Assembly (NCBI RefSeq): GCF_009739905.1
Contig: NZ_CP034279.1
Location: 124,001 to 188,000, forward strand
Direction of reading: 5' to 3'
Source of the DNA: Streptomyces ficellus
Lineage (GTDB): Bacteria > Actinomycetota > Actinomycetes > Streptomycetales > Streptomycetaceae
DNA: 64,000 bases
Both the position numbers and the translations under genes were made by a program. Positions 17,877 to 26,489 of this stretch are shown piece after piece. Each line of letters starts with the position of its first letter. Position 1 is the stretch's first letter. Under the pieces are notes generated by a model. That model was not told the origin of the DNA. It searched no databases and saw only the letters and a list, made by a program, of their open reading frames with translations.

Positions 17877-18386
17877 TCAGGGCGTCAGTCCTGCGCTCCA
17901 GGCGTAGTACGCGGCGACGCCGGCGAGGCACAGCAGGACGATCCAGGAGCCGGCTCCCGTATGGCGTCCCTTCTTCCCGGTCCCGCGCGGCGGTCTCTGC
18001 CGCCGGGGCCGCGGCGCCGTCCCTCGCCCGGCGCGCCCGGCACCACGGCGGCGGCCGGCGGGTCCGTCGCCGCCGGGGCTGCTTGCGACGGCTGCCTCGG
18101 CGGCCGTCTCGGCCAGCAGACGGCGGCAGGCGGCGGCGAGCTCGGCCGTGCCCGCGGTGAGCGGCATGACGGCTTCCGAGCGGGCGGGGGCGGTGGTCCC
18201 GCCGTCCAGGATGCGTCCGGCCCGCAGGAGTATCTCGTTCCTGCCCCCGGCGGGGGCGAGACTGATCCAGCGCCGGACGTGCTCCCCCCGGATGACCACG
18301 CCCCCGGAGCGCTCGCGGTAGACGGTGTGCTCCCGCCACAACACCGCCGCCAACTCGCTTGCCGCCTCCCGCAATTGCGCACTCAT
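17877..18386 (-). CDS. Membrane protein with C-terminal anchor, unknown function
   Basis: A 169-residue protein: an N-terminal globular part of ~95 residues (ELAAVLWREHTVYRERSGGVVIRGEHVRRW), an Arg/Gly-rich low-complexity linker (~105-145) and a single C-terminal membrane helix (SWIVLLCLAGVAAYYAWSAG). The topology suggests a tail-anchored cytoplasmic domain. No family is recognised with certainty. It is on the same strand upstream of the DUF3048 gene, 71 bp apart. Confidence 0.65.
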   Translation of the reverse strand: MSAQLREAASELAAVLWREHTVYRERSGGVVIRGEHVRRWISLAPAGGRNEILLRAGRILDGGTTAPARSEAVMPLTAGTAELAAACRRLLAETAAEAAVASSPGGDGPAGRRRGAGRAGRGTAPRPRRQRPPRGTGKKGRHTGAGSWIVLLCLAGVAAYYAWSAGLTP

Positions 18387-18500
18387 GCGCCGCCCCCTCC
18401 TCGGTAACGCCATGGATCGAGCTAGGCACTCTAGCGTCAGGTACACACCAACCGGATGCCCGGGTGGGGTGGCGCACACGGTCTGCCGCACACTGGCGTG

Positions 18501-19196
18501 ATGACACGTACCGAGGACGTCACCAGCCCGACCGGTGTGCTGCACGCGGCGTACGGAGCCTTCATGGCCGCCGTCCGGGAGATCGACGACGACGGCTCCT
18601 GGGCGCCGACCGGCTGCACCGGCTGGGCCGCGCGCGACCTGGTCTTCCACTGCCTCAGCGATGCGAGGCGCGCCCTCACCGCCCTGCACTCCCCCGCGGA
18701 CGCCGCACCCGACCGGGATGCCGTCACCTACTGGGCCGACTGGCGCCAGCAGGACGGGGAGGGCAGGGAACGCGCGGCGCACGGGCGCCGGTTCGCGAGG
18801 ACCGTCGCCGGGATGTTCCTGGAGTTCGGGCAGTTGCGCGAGCTGTACCTGGAGACGGCCGCCGCGGTCCTGCACGCCGCCCGCCACGCCGATCCGCGAC
18901 GGCCGGTCGCCACTCAGGGGCACGTCCTGGACCCCGGCGACCTGCTGCGCACGCTCGCGGTGGAGGTGACCGTCCATCACCTCGACCTGGGCGCACCGGC
19001 GAACGGTCTGCCCGGCCCGTCCCCCGCGGGGCTGGCCGAGGTCCGCCGCACCCTCGACGGTCTGCTGGGCCGCCCGGTGCCGCTGCCGTGGGACGACGCC
19101 CACTACGCCCGCGCGGCGACCGGCCGGGTCGCGCTCACGGCGGCCGAACGCGGCGTCCTGGGCGCGGACGCGGCCCGCTTCCCCCTCTTCAGCTGA
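18501..19196 (+). CDS. Maleylpyruvate isomerase-like (DinB-fold) protein
   Basis: A 231-residue protein of the mycothiol-dependent maleylpyruvate isomerase superfamily: DDDGSWAPTGCTGWAARDLVFHCL in the first helix pair and RTLAVEVTVHHLDLG in the later helix, supplying His ligands for a metal site. Similar layout to the gene at 8145 but clearly divergent in sequence. ATG at 18501 matches the family N-terminus; an in-frame ATG at 18456 would add unrelated residues. Converges with a small gene 9 bp away. Confidence 0.8.
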   Translation: MTRTEDVTSPTGVLHAAYGAFMAAVREIDDDGSWAPTGCTGWAARDLVFHCLSDARRALTALHSPADAAPDRDAVTYWADWRQQDGEGRERAAHGRRFARTVAGMFLEFGQLRELYLETAAAVLHAARHADPRRPVATQGHVLDPGDLLRTLAVEVTVHHLDLGAPANGLPGPSPAGLAEVRRTLDGLLGRPVPLPWDDAHYARAATGRVALTAAERGVLGADAARFPLFS

Positions 19197-19205
19197 CGCC
19201 GCCGG

Positions 19206-19496
19206 TCACACGTCGTGCCCCTGGGCGGCCAGCCAGCGGTGGACGGCCGCCTTGTCGGCCACGCTGATGCGGACGGGTCCGTCGGGCGTGGGGCCCTCGT
19301 CCTGGTTGAAGCCGGTGTCGGTGACCCGCGCGGTCACCCAGTCCGCCAGCTCCCGGGCGGCCCCGGCGGACAGGCTCCCCCGCTCCCACTCCGCCCGGGC
19401 CCGCTCGGCGGCCCGCGGGTCGTGCCGCGCGGCTTCCTCCAGCCATGCCGGTACGAGTCGTTCGGCGACGCGTTCGTCCGCTGTCGATTGCTCCAT
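19206..19496 (-). CDS. Conserved small actinomycete protein, unknown function
   Basis: A 96-residue soluble, mostly helical protein (VAERLVPAWLEEAARHDPR; ARELADWVTARVTDTGFNQDEGP; VADKAAVHRWLAAQGHDV). Codon bias fits a real gene. The start is the ATG at 19496. No motif allows a functional assignment. Confidence 0.6.
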   Translation of the reverse strand: MEQSTADERVAERLVPAWLEEAARHDPRAAERARAEWERGSLSAGAARELADWVTARVTDTGFNQDEGPTPDGPVRISVADKAAVHRWLAAQGHDV

Positions 19497-19659
19497 GCCC
19501 CATGTGTGACCGCTCGCGCGCGGTGTCATTCCCGCCCCCTTGCGGCAAAAGGGTGAACTCGCACTTCTCTGATCGCGGTCCCGTTACGCGGCGGCGGCCG
19601 TCCTGTTACGCAAAGGAACCCCGGGGATCCGGGTGTCTCGCAACGGATGAAGGACGAAC

Positions 19660-20049
19660 ATGATCAAGAAGGTTCTGGCCACGGTCGGCGTCGCCGCCGC
19701 CGTTCTCGGCGCGTCCGCGCCGATGGCCGCCGCCGTGGGCGACCGCGGAATCGACACGCAGAACGGCAACTTCGCGACCCAGTCGTACGGCAACACGACC
19801 ACCGGGGGCCAGCTGAGCCCGCAGATCGGTCTGGTTCAGGGATCGCTGAACAAGCTGTGCGTCGGTCTGCCGGCCGAGGCGGACGTCCAGAACATCGCGC
19901 TGATCAACGTCGGTGTCCAGGACATCCTCAACGACACCCAGAACCAGCAGTGCGCCGAGAACTCCACGGCGGTCAAGGGTGACAGCGCCCTGTCGCACAT
20001 CCTGGAGAACGTCATCTCCGAGAACCTCTCGGCTGCCGTCCAGGACTGA
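19660..20049 (+). CDS. Rodlin family protein
   Basis: A 129-residue exported protein with a signal peptide (MIKKVLATVGVAAAVLGASA, cleavage near AAAVG) and a mature part that matches rodlins RdlA/RdlB: GNFATQSYGNTTTGGQLSPQ, LVQGSLNKLCVGLP, NQQCAENSTAVKGDSALSHIL. Two Cys are conserved. Rodlins organise chaplin amyloid fibrils into the rodlet layer on aerial hyphae and spores. Only one rodlin is present here, without a divergent partner or chaplin gene beside it. GAAGGACG lies just upstream of the ATG. Confidence 0.85.
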   Translation: MIKKVLATVGVAAAVLGASAPMAAAVGDRGIDTQNGNFATQSYGNTTTGGQLSPQIGLVQGSLNKLCVGLPAEADVQNIALINVGVQDILNDTQNQQCAENSTAVKGDSALSHILENVISENLSAAVQD

Positions 20050-20137
20050 CGTCAGCGGCCCGCGACAAGCGGCCGGTTCGCACGGCGCACCCGCGCCGGG
20101 CGGACCGGCCCCGCTGTTTCCGGGGGCCGGACAGGGG

Positions 20138-20158
20138 CCGCCGGCTGTCCGCCGGCGG
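20138..20158. terminator. Short hairpin between convergent genes
   Basis: Eight-pair GC stem (CCGCCGGC / GCCGGCGG) with a TGTCC loop, between the rodlin stop and the stop of the convergent ATPase gene. Confidence 0.4.
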
Positions 20159-20173
20159 GGGGGGTGGGCGCCG

Positions 20174-20668
20174 TCAGGCCTGCCCGCCGGGCAGCGCGAC
20201 GCTCGCCCAGACGGTCTTGCCCCGCACGGGGGCCGGGTCCCAGGACCAGGATTCACTGAGCGCGCCGACGAGGGCGAGCCCCCGGCCGTTCCCCGCGGAG
20301 TCGTGGGCGGCGCGCGGCCGCGGCGGCTCCGAACTCGGGTCGGAGACCGCGCACACCACGACGCCGGGGTACCGGAAGAGGCCCAGCCAGACCGGGTTGT
20401 CCGAGGGCGGGGAGGCGGGCGCGTCCAGGCCGTGCTGGACGGCGTTGGTGACGAGTTCGCTGACGATCAGCGACATGTCGGGTACGAGCGAGGGCAGCGC
20501 CCACGAGGTCAGCGTGGCCCGGACGAAACCCCGCGCCTGCCCCGCGCTCCTGGGGCATCCGCCGAGCCCGCAGGCGGCGAAGGCACCCAGGCCCTCGTCC
20601 CGCGGTAGCGCGGCTTCTGCATGTGTATCGGTGGCTGTACGCGATAAGGCCGACGTGTGAGCCGTCAC
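20174..20668 (-). CDS. ATP-binding anti-sigma/regulatory protein (RsbW-like HATPase)
   Basis: A 164-residue single-domain HATPase_c_2 protein: N box SLIVSELVTNAVQHG (residues ~95-110), G1 box-like VVVCAVSDPS and G2 box NGRGLALVGALSESWSW. Streptomyces encodes many, usually next to DUF397 and XRE genes, where they act in developmental regulation or anti-sigma control. GTG at 20668 is chosen because AGGGGG lies 11 nt upstream. It is divergent to the DUF397 gene, with 153 bp between starts. Confidence 0.82.
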   Translation of the reverse strand: MTAHTSALSRTATDTHAEAALPRDEGLGAFAACGLGGCPRSAGQARGFVRATLTSWALPSLVPDMSLIVSELVTNAVQHGLDAPASPPSDNPVWLGLFRYPGVVVCAVSDPSSEPPRPRAAHDSAGNGRGLALVGALSESWSWDPAPVRGKTVWASVALPGGQA

Positions 20669-20821
20669 TGGGCATGTCCCCCTGCTGGCTTCGGTGTTCG
20701 ACGGTGCGGCAGGCGATCTGGAACGAGTATCGTCGGCACCGTACGCAAAATGCAATTGCATCTGGGATTGCATTCTGAGCCAATGGCGAACGTCTGAACG
20801 AAACGGCAGGGGTTGGTGGGA

Positions 20822-21055
20822 GTGGAGTTCTTCAACGGAATGCAGGCCGGAGCCCTGGGCGCGGTCGCGTGGACCAAGAGCGCCCGCAGCAACGCCACCG
20901 GAAACTGCGTCGAGTTGGCGGCGCTCCCCGGCGGCCGGGTCGCCGTCCGCAACTCCCGCGACCCCCACGGGCCCGCGCTCATCTATACGCGTGACGAGAT
21001 CGCAGCGTTCGTCGCGGGCGCCCGGGACGGCGACTTCGACTCCGTACTGGACTGA
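20822..21055 (+). CDS. DUF397 domain protein
   Basis: A 77-residue protein with the DUF397 signature: AWTKSARSNATGNCVELAAL, VAVRNSRDPHGPALIY, EIAAFVAGARDGDFD. In Streptomyces these small proteins are paired with XRE-DUF5753 regulators (for example the whiJ locus) and modulate them. GTG at 20822 lies 9 nt after AGGGG. The partner regulator is encoded 115 bp downstream; the usual order (regulator first) is reversed here. Confidence 0.85.
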   Translation: MEFFNGMQAGALGAVAWTKSARSNATGNCVELAALPGGRVAVRNSRDPHGPALIYTRDEIAAFVAGARDGDFDSVLD

Positions 21056-21170
21056 TTCCGCACCGGTCCGGATCAGGACCGAACGGAATCGGCCACAGGG
21101 TCGACCCGCTCTCTGGATCGGCCGCCCGGTGCTGGATACTGTCGTGTCCTCACAGAGCAGGAGCGCCCCG

Positions 21171-22076
21171 ATGGCTGCAACGGAACGGAGCTCGTCGTTG
21201 TTCGTCCGGCCCCTGGGGGCGGTCGAGAACAACCCGACCGCCCTGAAGCTGATCCTGGGCGGCAAGCTGCGCGAACTTCGCGTCAGCGCCGGGCTCGACC
21301 CCGCGGACGTCGACGTCCGCCTCGGATTCTCACGGTCGAAGACCAGTCGGCTGGAACTCGGGCGCCACGGGTGCAAACCGGCCGACGCGGCCGCGCTGCT
21401 GGGCCTGTACGGCGTGGAGGACGGTGAACTGGTCGCGGAGTTCCAGCGGTTGGTGGCCCAGTCCCGCCGGCCCGACTGGTGGCGCTCCTTCAGCGACGTC
21501 CTGTCGGACTTCTTCACCCCGCTGGTCGCCCTGGAGGGAGCGGCCGCGATCATACGCACCTACGAGCCGTTCTACGTGCCGGGGCTGCTCCAGACGCCCT
21601 CCTACGCACGTGCGGTGATCGAGTCGGGTCCTGCCCGCCTCCTCCCCCACGAGGTCCGGCGCCGGGTCGACCTGCGGCTGGAACGGCAGCGGCAATTGGA
21701 CCTGCCGGACGCGCCGCGCCTGTGGGCGGTGATCGACGAGTCGGTGCTGATGCGCACGGTCGGCGGCCCCCGGGTGATGCGGGAGCAACTTGAGCACCTG
21801 GCCGAGATGATGCAGCGCTCGTCCGTCACCGTGCAGATCGCACCGCTGGACGTCACCGCGTCCGTGGGCGTCGGCACCGGCCTGACGTATCTGCGCTTCG
21901 CGCTCGGCGACCTCAAGGACGCCGTCTACATCGAGCACCTGACGGACAGCACCTTCAGCCAGAAGCCCCAGACCGTCGAGCAGTACCGCGACATGCTCGA
22001 CAGACTGGGGGCCTGTGCGCTCACTCCGAAGGAGTCGCTCGTGCTGCTGGACGAACGCCTCCGGCGCTACTCCTGA
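21171..22076 (+). CDS. XRE-DUF5753 regulator (WhiJ-like)
   Basis: A 301-residue regulator: N-terminal helix-turn-helix (residues ~25-80, LILGGKLRELRVSAGLDPADV, FSRSKTSRLELGRHG) and a C-terminal DUF5753 domain (IIRTYEPFYVPGLLQTPSYAR, RVDLRLERQRQLD, YIEHLTDSTF). Together with the DUF397 protein and the divergent ATPase it forms the triad typical of Streptomyces developmental regulator loci. AGGAG lies 9 nt upstream of the ATG. Confidence 0.9.
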   Translation: MAATERSSSLFVRPLGAVENNPTALKLILGGKLRELRVSAGLDPADVDVRLGFSRSKTSRLELGRHGCKPADAAALLGLYGVEDGELVAEFQRLVAQSRRPDWWRSFSDVLSDFFTPLVALEGAAAIIRTYEPFYVPGLLQTPSYARAVIESGPARLLPHEVRRRVDLRLERQRQLDLPDAPRLWAVIDESVLMRTVGGPRVMREQLEHLAEMMQRSSVTVQIAPLDVTASVGVGTGLTYLRFALGDLKDAVYIEHLTDSTFSQKPQTVEQYRDMLDRLGACALTPKESLVLLDERLRRYS

Positions 22077-22100
22077 CCGGACGTGAGGAGCCGGGCCGGC

Positions 22101-22913
22101 TCAGACGATCCGGGCGACGCCGCCCCACTCCACCCATTCGTCGGTCTGCTGGGTGGGGGCGAGGTCGTTGTCCGGCCGCCAGGTCGACACCTCCACCAGC
22201 CCCGGTTCGAGGATCTCCAGTCCGTCGAGGAACGCCCTGACCTCGTGCTCCTCGCGCACCCGACCCCAGTGCCCGCCGGTGGCCTCCGCCATGAAGTCGG
22301 TGACGAACGTCCGGATCTCCGGCCGTTCGCTGACCAGCTGGCACACCACCAGGAAGCTTCCCGGTGCGAGGCGTTCGGCGACCCGCCGGACCAGCGCGGC
22401 CGGGTCGTCCTCGTCCGGAATGCAGTGCATGACCGACACGAACAGGGCGGCGACCGGGCGGCTGAAGTCGATCAGCCGGGTGGTCTCCTCGTGACCGAAG
22501 ATGCCGTCGGTGTCGCGCATGTCGGCCTGGATGACGGCGGTGCGCTCGTTCTCGTCCAGCAGGGCGCGGCCGTGCGCCAGCACGATCGGGTCGTTGTCGA
22601 CGTACACCACGCTCGCCCCGGGGTCGACGGCCTGGGCGACCTGGTGGACGTTGTCCTGGGTGGGCAGGCCGGATCCGTGGTCGATGAATTGGCGGATTCC
22701 GTACTCCGTGGCAAGGACGCGCACCACCCGGCGCAGGAAGTGGCGGTTGTTGACCGCCAGTGCCTTGGTGCTGGGCACCTGCTTCAGCAGGAGTTCGCAG
22801 GCCGCGCGGTCGGACTCATAGTTGTCGCTGCCGCCCAGGAAGTAGTCGTACATGCGCGCCACGCTGGGCACGGTGGTGTCGATGGCTTCAGGGCTCCACA
22901 ACTCGCGTGCCAT
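22101..22913 (-). CDS. DUF574 SAM-dependent methyltransferase
   Basis: A 270-residue member of the actinomycete DUF574 (S-adenosyl methyltransferase) family. Signature: IDTTVPSVARMYDYFLGGSDNYESDR near the N-terminus, HFLRRVVRVLA, FIDHGSGLPTQDNVH (SAM-binding glycine motif I) and VVYVDNDPIVLAHGRALL. Substrate is unknown for the family. ATG at 22913 is chosen because the family signature follows at once and GAGGA precedes it; an in-frame ATG at 22964 is also possible. Confidence 0.85.
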   Translation of the reverse strand: MARELWSPEAIDTTVPSVARMYDYFLGGSDNYESDRAACELLLKQVPSTKALAVNNRHFLRRVVRVLATEYGIRQFIDHGSGLPTQDNVHQVAQAVDPGASVVYVDNDPIVLAHGRALLDENERTAVIQADMRDTDGIFGHEETTRLIDFSRPVAALFVSVMHCIPDEDDPAALVRRVAERLAPGSFLVVCQLVSERPEIRTFVTDFMAEATGGHWGRVREEHEVRAFLDGLEILEPGLVEVSTWRPDNDLAPTQQTDEWVEWGGVARIV

Positions 22914-23039
22914 CCAGTCCTCATCCGCTCGGGTGCCGTCAGGTCGTTCGTACGAGAGGCACATGCTAGAGAGAGTCGGCGCGCCGGTATGAGGAATGGC
23001 CGTAACAGTGCCCGGTGAGGACTTCTTTCGGCCATCGTG

Positions 23040-24206
23040 TCAGCGCATGACACCTTCGGTGGAGTCGTGCCAGCGTTCGAGCCGGCGTTGCAGCACCTGG
23101 AGCGCCTGGCGCTGGCGGCCGGGTACGCGGCGGCGGAGCGCGATCAGGGCGGGGGCCAGGGTGCGGGCGGTCCGCGCGTCGCGGAGCTGCTCCCACTGGT
23201 GGTGGGCCCGGTCGACGGCGCCCTCGACCTCGGGGTCGTCCAGGGTCTGGCGGCGCGCCAGCCTGGCCTCCGCGGCGACCATCCACAGCCGGCAGCTGGC
23301 CGCCGGGTCACGGGCCAGGCGGGCGAGGTCGGCCCGGACCTCGAGCCAGTGGATCGCCTGCGGCGAGGCGGAGCCGTAGGTGAGGTGGGCGTGCTGTTCC
23401 CAGGCGGCGGCGGCCGCGGCCGCCTCGCCGTGCCGGCCCGCCCCTGCGGCGGCGAGGATCGACGGGAGCGGGTCGCCGTCCCTGTCCGGCCCACCCGGCT
23501 CCTGCCCACCCGGCTCCTGTCGTGCGGCCGGGACGCCGGGCGCGCCCGGCGCCGGAGCGAAGTCGGTGGCGAACAGCAGCGCCCGGTCCGCCGGGCCCGC
23601 CTGGGCGAGGGCCTGTTCGTGCAGCTCGGCGAGGTGCGGGCGGGCCCCGCTGCGCCAGATGCCGGCGCAGGCCTTGAGGTAGTCGGGGCTCGCCAGGGCG
23701 CGGCGGCCCGGCGGCGGGACGACACGGCCGTAGACCCGAACCCCGTGGCAGAGGGCCAGGAGGCCCCGGTCGGTGGCCAGTTGCCGCCAGGTCGGGTCGT
23801 CGGCGACCAGGTCGAGGACGACCGTCGTCGTGCCCGGCCGGCGCAGCTTCAGCTCGCCGGCGATCCAGTGCCACGGCAGGGCGGTGTAGCGGAGGGTGGA
23901 GGGTGACGTGCGCGCGAGGGCCAGGTGCGGCAGGCGCTGCCGGTGGTCGAGGTGGAGCTGGCCGGCGACGCAGAGCCAGAGCGGTCCGGGGGTGGCGACG
24001 GCGGCGCGGAGGCGGGTGAGGACGGCCTGCGGGTCGAGCGGGTCCGCCAGCTCGACGAGTGTCGCGGCCGGGGTGCCGGTCAGCGCGCCCGGCGGCACCG
24101 CGGCGAGCGCCGGCAGCATGCCCACCGCGTCGATCAGTCGTCCCTTGCCGACGGGGGCGGCCGCCAGCAGCAGCGCCGTCCCGGCCGTGTCCTCCCTGTT
24201 CACCAC
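23040..24206 (-). CDS. Conserved actinomycete protein of unknown function
   Basis: A 388-residue cytoplasmic protein. The N-terminal half (residues 1-195) looks like an alpha/beta domain (GTALLLAAAPVGKGRLIDAV, PGPLWLCVAGQLHLDHRQRLPHLALAR, TTTVVLDLVADDPTW). The C-terminal half (~200-388) is helical and rich in Ala/Arg, resembling TPR-like helix pairs. Such proteins recur in Streptomyces genomes, but I know no assigned function. The N-terminal pattern is caspase-like in layout (strand-helix plus a conserved GQ...H), which is speculative. Confidence 0.65.
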   Translation of the reverse strand: MVNREDTAGTALLLAAAPVGKGRLIDAVGMLPALAAVPPGALTGTPAATLVELADPLDPQAVLTRLRAAVATPGPLWLCVAGQLHLDHRQRLPHLALARTSPSTLRYTALPWHWIAGELKLRRPGTTTVVLDLVADDPTWRQLATDRGLLALCHGVRVYGRVVPPPGRRALASPDYLKACAGIWRSGARPHLAELHEQALAQAGPADRALLFATDFAPAPGAPGVPAARQEPGGQEPGGPDRDGDPLPSILAAAGAGRHGEAAAAAAAWEQHAHLTYGSASPQAIHWLEVRADLARLARDPAASCRLWMVAAEARLARRQTLDDPEVEGAVDRAHHQWEQLRDARTARTLAPALIALRRRVPGRQRQALQVLQRRLERWHDSTEGVMR

Positions 24207-24224
24207 AGCAGCACCGTATCCGCT

Positions 24225-24767
24225 CTACGGGGTGGCGGGCCGCACCGGGTGGCGGGGAGGGAGGCGGTGGAGCCGTACGTCGGTCAGCCGGCCGCCGGTG
24301 ACGACGGCGGTCAGGTAGGTGCAGTGGGGCTGGCGGCGGCGGTCGGTGGGCGAGCCGGGGTTGAGCAGCCGCAGGCCTCCGGGCGCGGTGCTGTCCCAGG
24401 GGATGTGGCTGTGGCCGAACACCAGGACGTCCAGGTCGGGGAACCGCTCCTCGCACCGGCGTTCGCGGCCTTGCGCGGGACCCGTCTCGTGGACGATCCC
24501 GAACCGCAGGCCGCCGAGCCGGGCGCGGGCCACCTCGGGCAGCCGGGCGCGGAGTTCGGGTCCGTCGTTGTTGCCGTACACCGCCAGGAGCCGTGCGGCG
24601 CGGGCCTCGAGCAGGTCGAGGGTCGCGGCGTCCACCCAGTCGCCGGCGTGGAGGACCACGTCGGCGGCGTCGACGGCCGCGAGGAGTTCGTCGGGGAGCC
24701 GTTTGGCGCGTTTGGGCAGATGGGTGTCGGAGGTCAGGAGGAGTCGCAGGTCGTGGGTCGCCTTCAC
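24225..24767 (-). CDS. YfcE/MJ0936-type metallophosphoesterase
   Basis: A 180-residue calcineurin-like phosphoesterase with the full metal-binding set: LLLTSDTHLP (D,H), VLHAGDWVD (GD), VYGNNDGPE (GNxD), FGIVHET (H) and VFGHSHIPW (GHSH). The family hydrolyses phosphodiesters with two divalent metals. Size and motif order match MJ0936/YfcE. Its start is adjacent (3 bp) to the end of the epsilon-like gene upstream, suggesting co-transcription. Confidence 0.9.
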   Translation of the reverse strand: MKATHDLRLLLTSDTHLPKRAKRLPDELLAAVDAADVVLHAGDWVDAATLDLLEARAARLLAVYGNNDGPELRARLPEVARARLGGLRFGIVHETGPAQGRERRCEERFPDLDVLVFGHSHIPWDSTAPGGLRLLNPGSPTDRRRQPHCTYLTAVVTGGRLTDVRLHRLPPRHPVRPATP

Positions 24768-24770
24768 CCC

Positions 24771-25004
24771 TCAATGGTGCGGGTGGCGGGGCGGCAGGCC
24801 GAAGCGGGCGCGCCACGAGCCGGGGGCGGGGTGGGCCCGCCAGCCCCGGTCCCAGTGCGCGCGGTGCACCGGGGTGCGGGGGGTGCCGCGGGCGCCGGGG
24901 CCTTCCGTCGGGGTGCGGCAGGCGAGTGCGGTCAGCACGGCGGTGAGGGCCGCGACCTCGGTCGGGGTCGGGCGGCCGTGGACGATGCGGAGATGGAGGG
25001 GCAT
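24771..25004 (-). CDS. Acyl-CoA carboxylase epsilon-like subunit
   Basis: A 77-residue protein matching the small epsilon subunit of actinomycete acyl-CoA carboxylases: N-terminal LRIVHGRPTPTEVAALTAVL (compare I-R-V-V-R-G-x-P-T-P-E-E-x-A-A-L), a variable linker, and a C-terminal W-x-A-H-P-A-P-G-S-W-R. The epsilon subunit binds the beta carboxyltransferase subunit and stimulates it. No alpha or beta subunit gene is adjacent. It is divergent from a type III PKS gene that consumes malonyl-CoA, so a supply role is possible (inference). Confidence 0.7.
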   Translation of the reverse strand: MPLHLRIVHGRPTPTEVAALTAVLTALACRTPTEGPGARGTPRTPVHRAHWDRGWRAHPAPGSWRARFGLPPRHPHH

Positions 25005-25355
25005 TGCCTCATGCTCCGCCGCCGCTGCCCGCCGGAGCATCCGCTGCTCCCCCGTCCGGGCGAACGCCGGGGCCCGCCGGACGCCCGTTCCCGGGGTCGG
25101 CGCAACGCGCGGCGATGGCGCGGAGCCGGTGCATGTGGTCCGTCCGGGTTCCGGCGCGGCGCCACCGGGTTCCCGCCCCGGCGGGCGGTGCGGGGCGCGG
25201 GGCCGGAGGCCGCCGGCCGGCGGGGGCGCCGGCGGTGGGCGCGCGGAGGGTGTCCCGTCACCGGTTCGCCGTAACCGCGGGGGGCTTCTTCGCCGCGCGC
25301 GACGATCGCCCGTCCCGGATCCTTTGAGTGCAAACGCGACGAAAGGGCTTACGTC
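25005..25355. other. Divergent intergenic region (epsilon-like / type III PKS)
   Basis: About 350 bp, extremely GC rich, without a supported gene. It must carry the promoter of the pigment operon; AAAGGG 10-15 nt upstream of the ATG at 25356 is the ribosome binding site. No clear hairpin or operator seen. Confidence 0.4.
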
Positions 25356-26489
25356 ATGGCCACGTTGTGCAGACCCGCGGTCTCCGTCCCCGAGCACGTG
25401 ATCACCATGCAGCAGACGCTCGACCTGGCGCGGACCATTCACGCGGACCACCCCCAGCTCCCGCTCGCCCTCCGGCTGATGGAGAACACCGGTGTCCAGA
25501 AGCGACACCTGCTGCGGCCGATCGAGGAGACGCTGCGGCACGAGGGCTTCGAGATACGCAACCGGATATACGAGACCGAGGCCAAGGCCCGGGTGCCGGC
25601 CGTCATCGAGCAGGCCCTGAAGGACGCCGATCTCCGCGCCGCGGACATCGACGTGATCATCTACGTGTCGTGCACCGGCTTCATGATGCCGTCGCTCACG
25701 GCCTGGCTGATCAACACCATGGGCTTCCGCAGCGACACCCGCCAGGTGCCCATCGCCCAGCTCGGCTGCGCGGCGGGCGGCGCGGCGATCAACCGGGCGC
25801 ACGACTTCTGCACCGCCTACCCGGAGGCGAACGCGCTCATCGTGGCCTGCGAGTTCTGCTCACTGTGCTACCAGCCGACCGACCTGGGCGTCGGCAACCT
25901 GCTGTCCAACGGCCTGTTCGGCGACGGCCTCGCGGCCGCCGTGATGCGGGGCCGGGGCGGTACGGGCGTGACGCTGGAGCGCAACGGCTCCTACCTGGTC
26001 CCGGAGACGGAGGACTGGATCGCGTACGACGTACGGTCGACCGGCTTCCACTTCAAGCTCGACAAGCGGGTGCCGGGCACCATGGAACCGCTGGCGCCGG
26101 CCCTCAAGGAGCTGGCGGGGCAGCACGGCTGGGACGCCTCCGACCTGGACTTCTACATCATCCACGCGGGTGGCCCGAGGATCCTGGACGACCTGAGCAC
26201 GTTCCTCGGCGTGCCGGCGGAGGCGTTCCGCTTCAGCCGGGCCACGCTGACCGAGTACGGGAACATCGCCAGCGCCGTCGTCCTGGACGCGCTGCGCCGG
26301 CTGTTCGACGAGGGGAGCGCGGAGCACAGCGCCCGCGGTCTGCTCGCGGGGTTCGGTCCCGGCATCACGGCCGAGATGTCGCTCGGCCGCTGGACGGTCT
26401 CCGACCGCGTCACCGAACGCCTCGGCTCCCACGTGCTCAAGGACCTGCCCGACCGCGTACCGGTGGAGGAACCGACCCGTGTTGGATGA
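25356..26489 (+). CDS. rppA: Type III PKS, 1,3,6,8-tetrahydroxynaphthalene synthase
   Basis: A 377-residue chalcone synthase-fold enzyme that condenses five malonyl-CoA into 1,3,6,8-tetrahydroxynaphthalene. The catalytic triad falls exactly at the numbering known for bacterial THN synthase: Cys138 (QLGCAAGG), His270 (YIIHAGG) and Asn303 (YGNIAS); Cys106 (SCTGF), typical of THN synthases, is also present. It heads a three-gene operon: its last codons overlap the P450 start by 11 bp. The product oxidises spontaneously or enzymatically to flaviolin and melanin-like pigments. Confidence 0.95.
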   Translation: MATLCRPAVSVPEHVITMQQTLDLARTIHADHPQLPLALRLMENTGVQKRHLLRPIEETLRHEGFEIRNRIYETEAKARVPAVIEQALKDADLRAADIDVIIYVSCTGFMMPSLTAWLINTMGFRSDTRQVPIAQLGCAAGGAAINRAHDFCTAYPEANALIVACEFCSLCYQPTDLGVGNLLSNGLFGDGLAAAVMRGRGGTGVTLERNGSYLVPETEDWIAYDVRSTGFHFKLDKRVPGTMEPLAPALKELAGQHGWDASDLDFYIIHAGGPRILDDLSTFLGVPAEAFRFSRATLTEYGNIASAVVLDALRRLFDEGSAEHSARGLLAGFGPGITAEMSLGRWTVSDRVTERLGSHVLKDLPDRVPVEEPTRVG

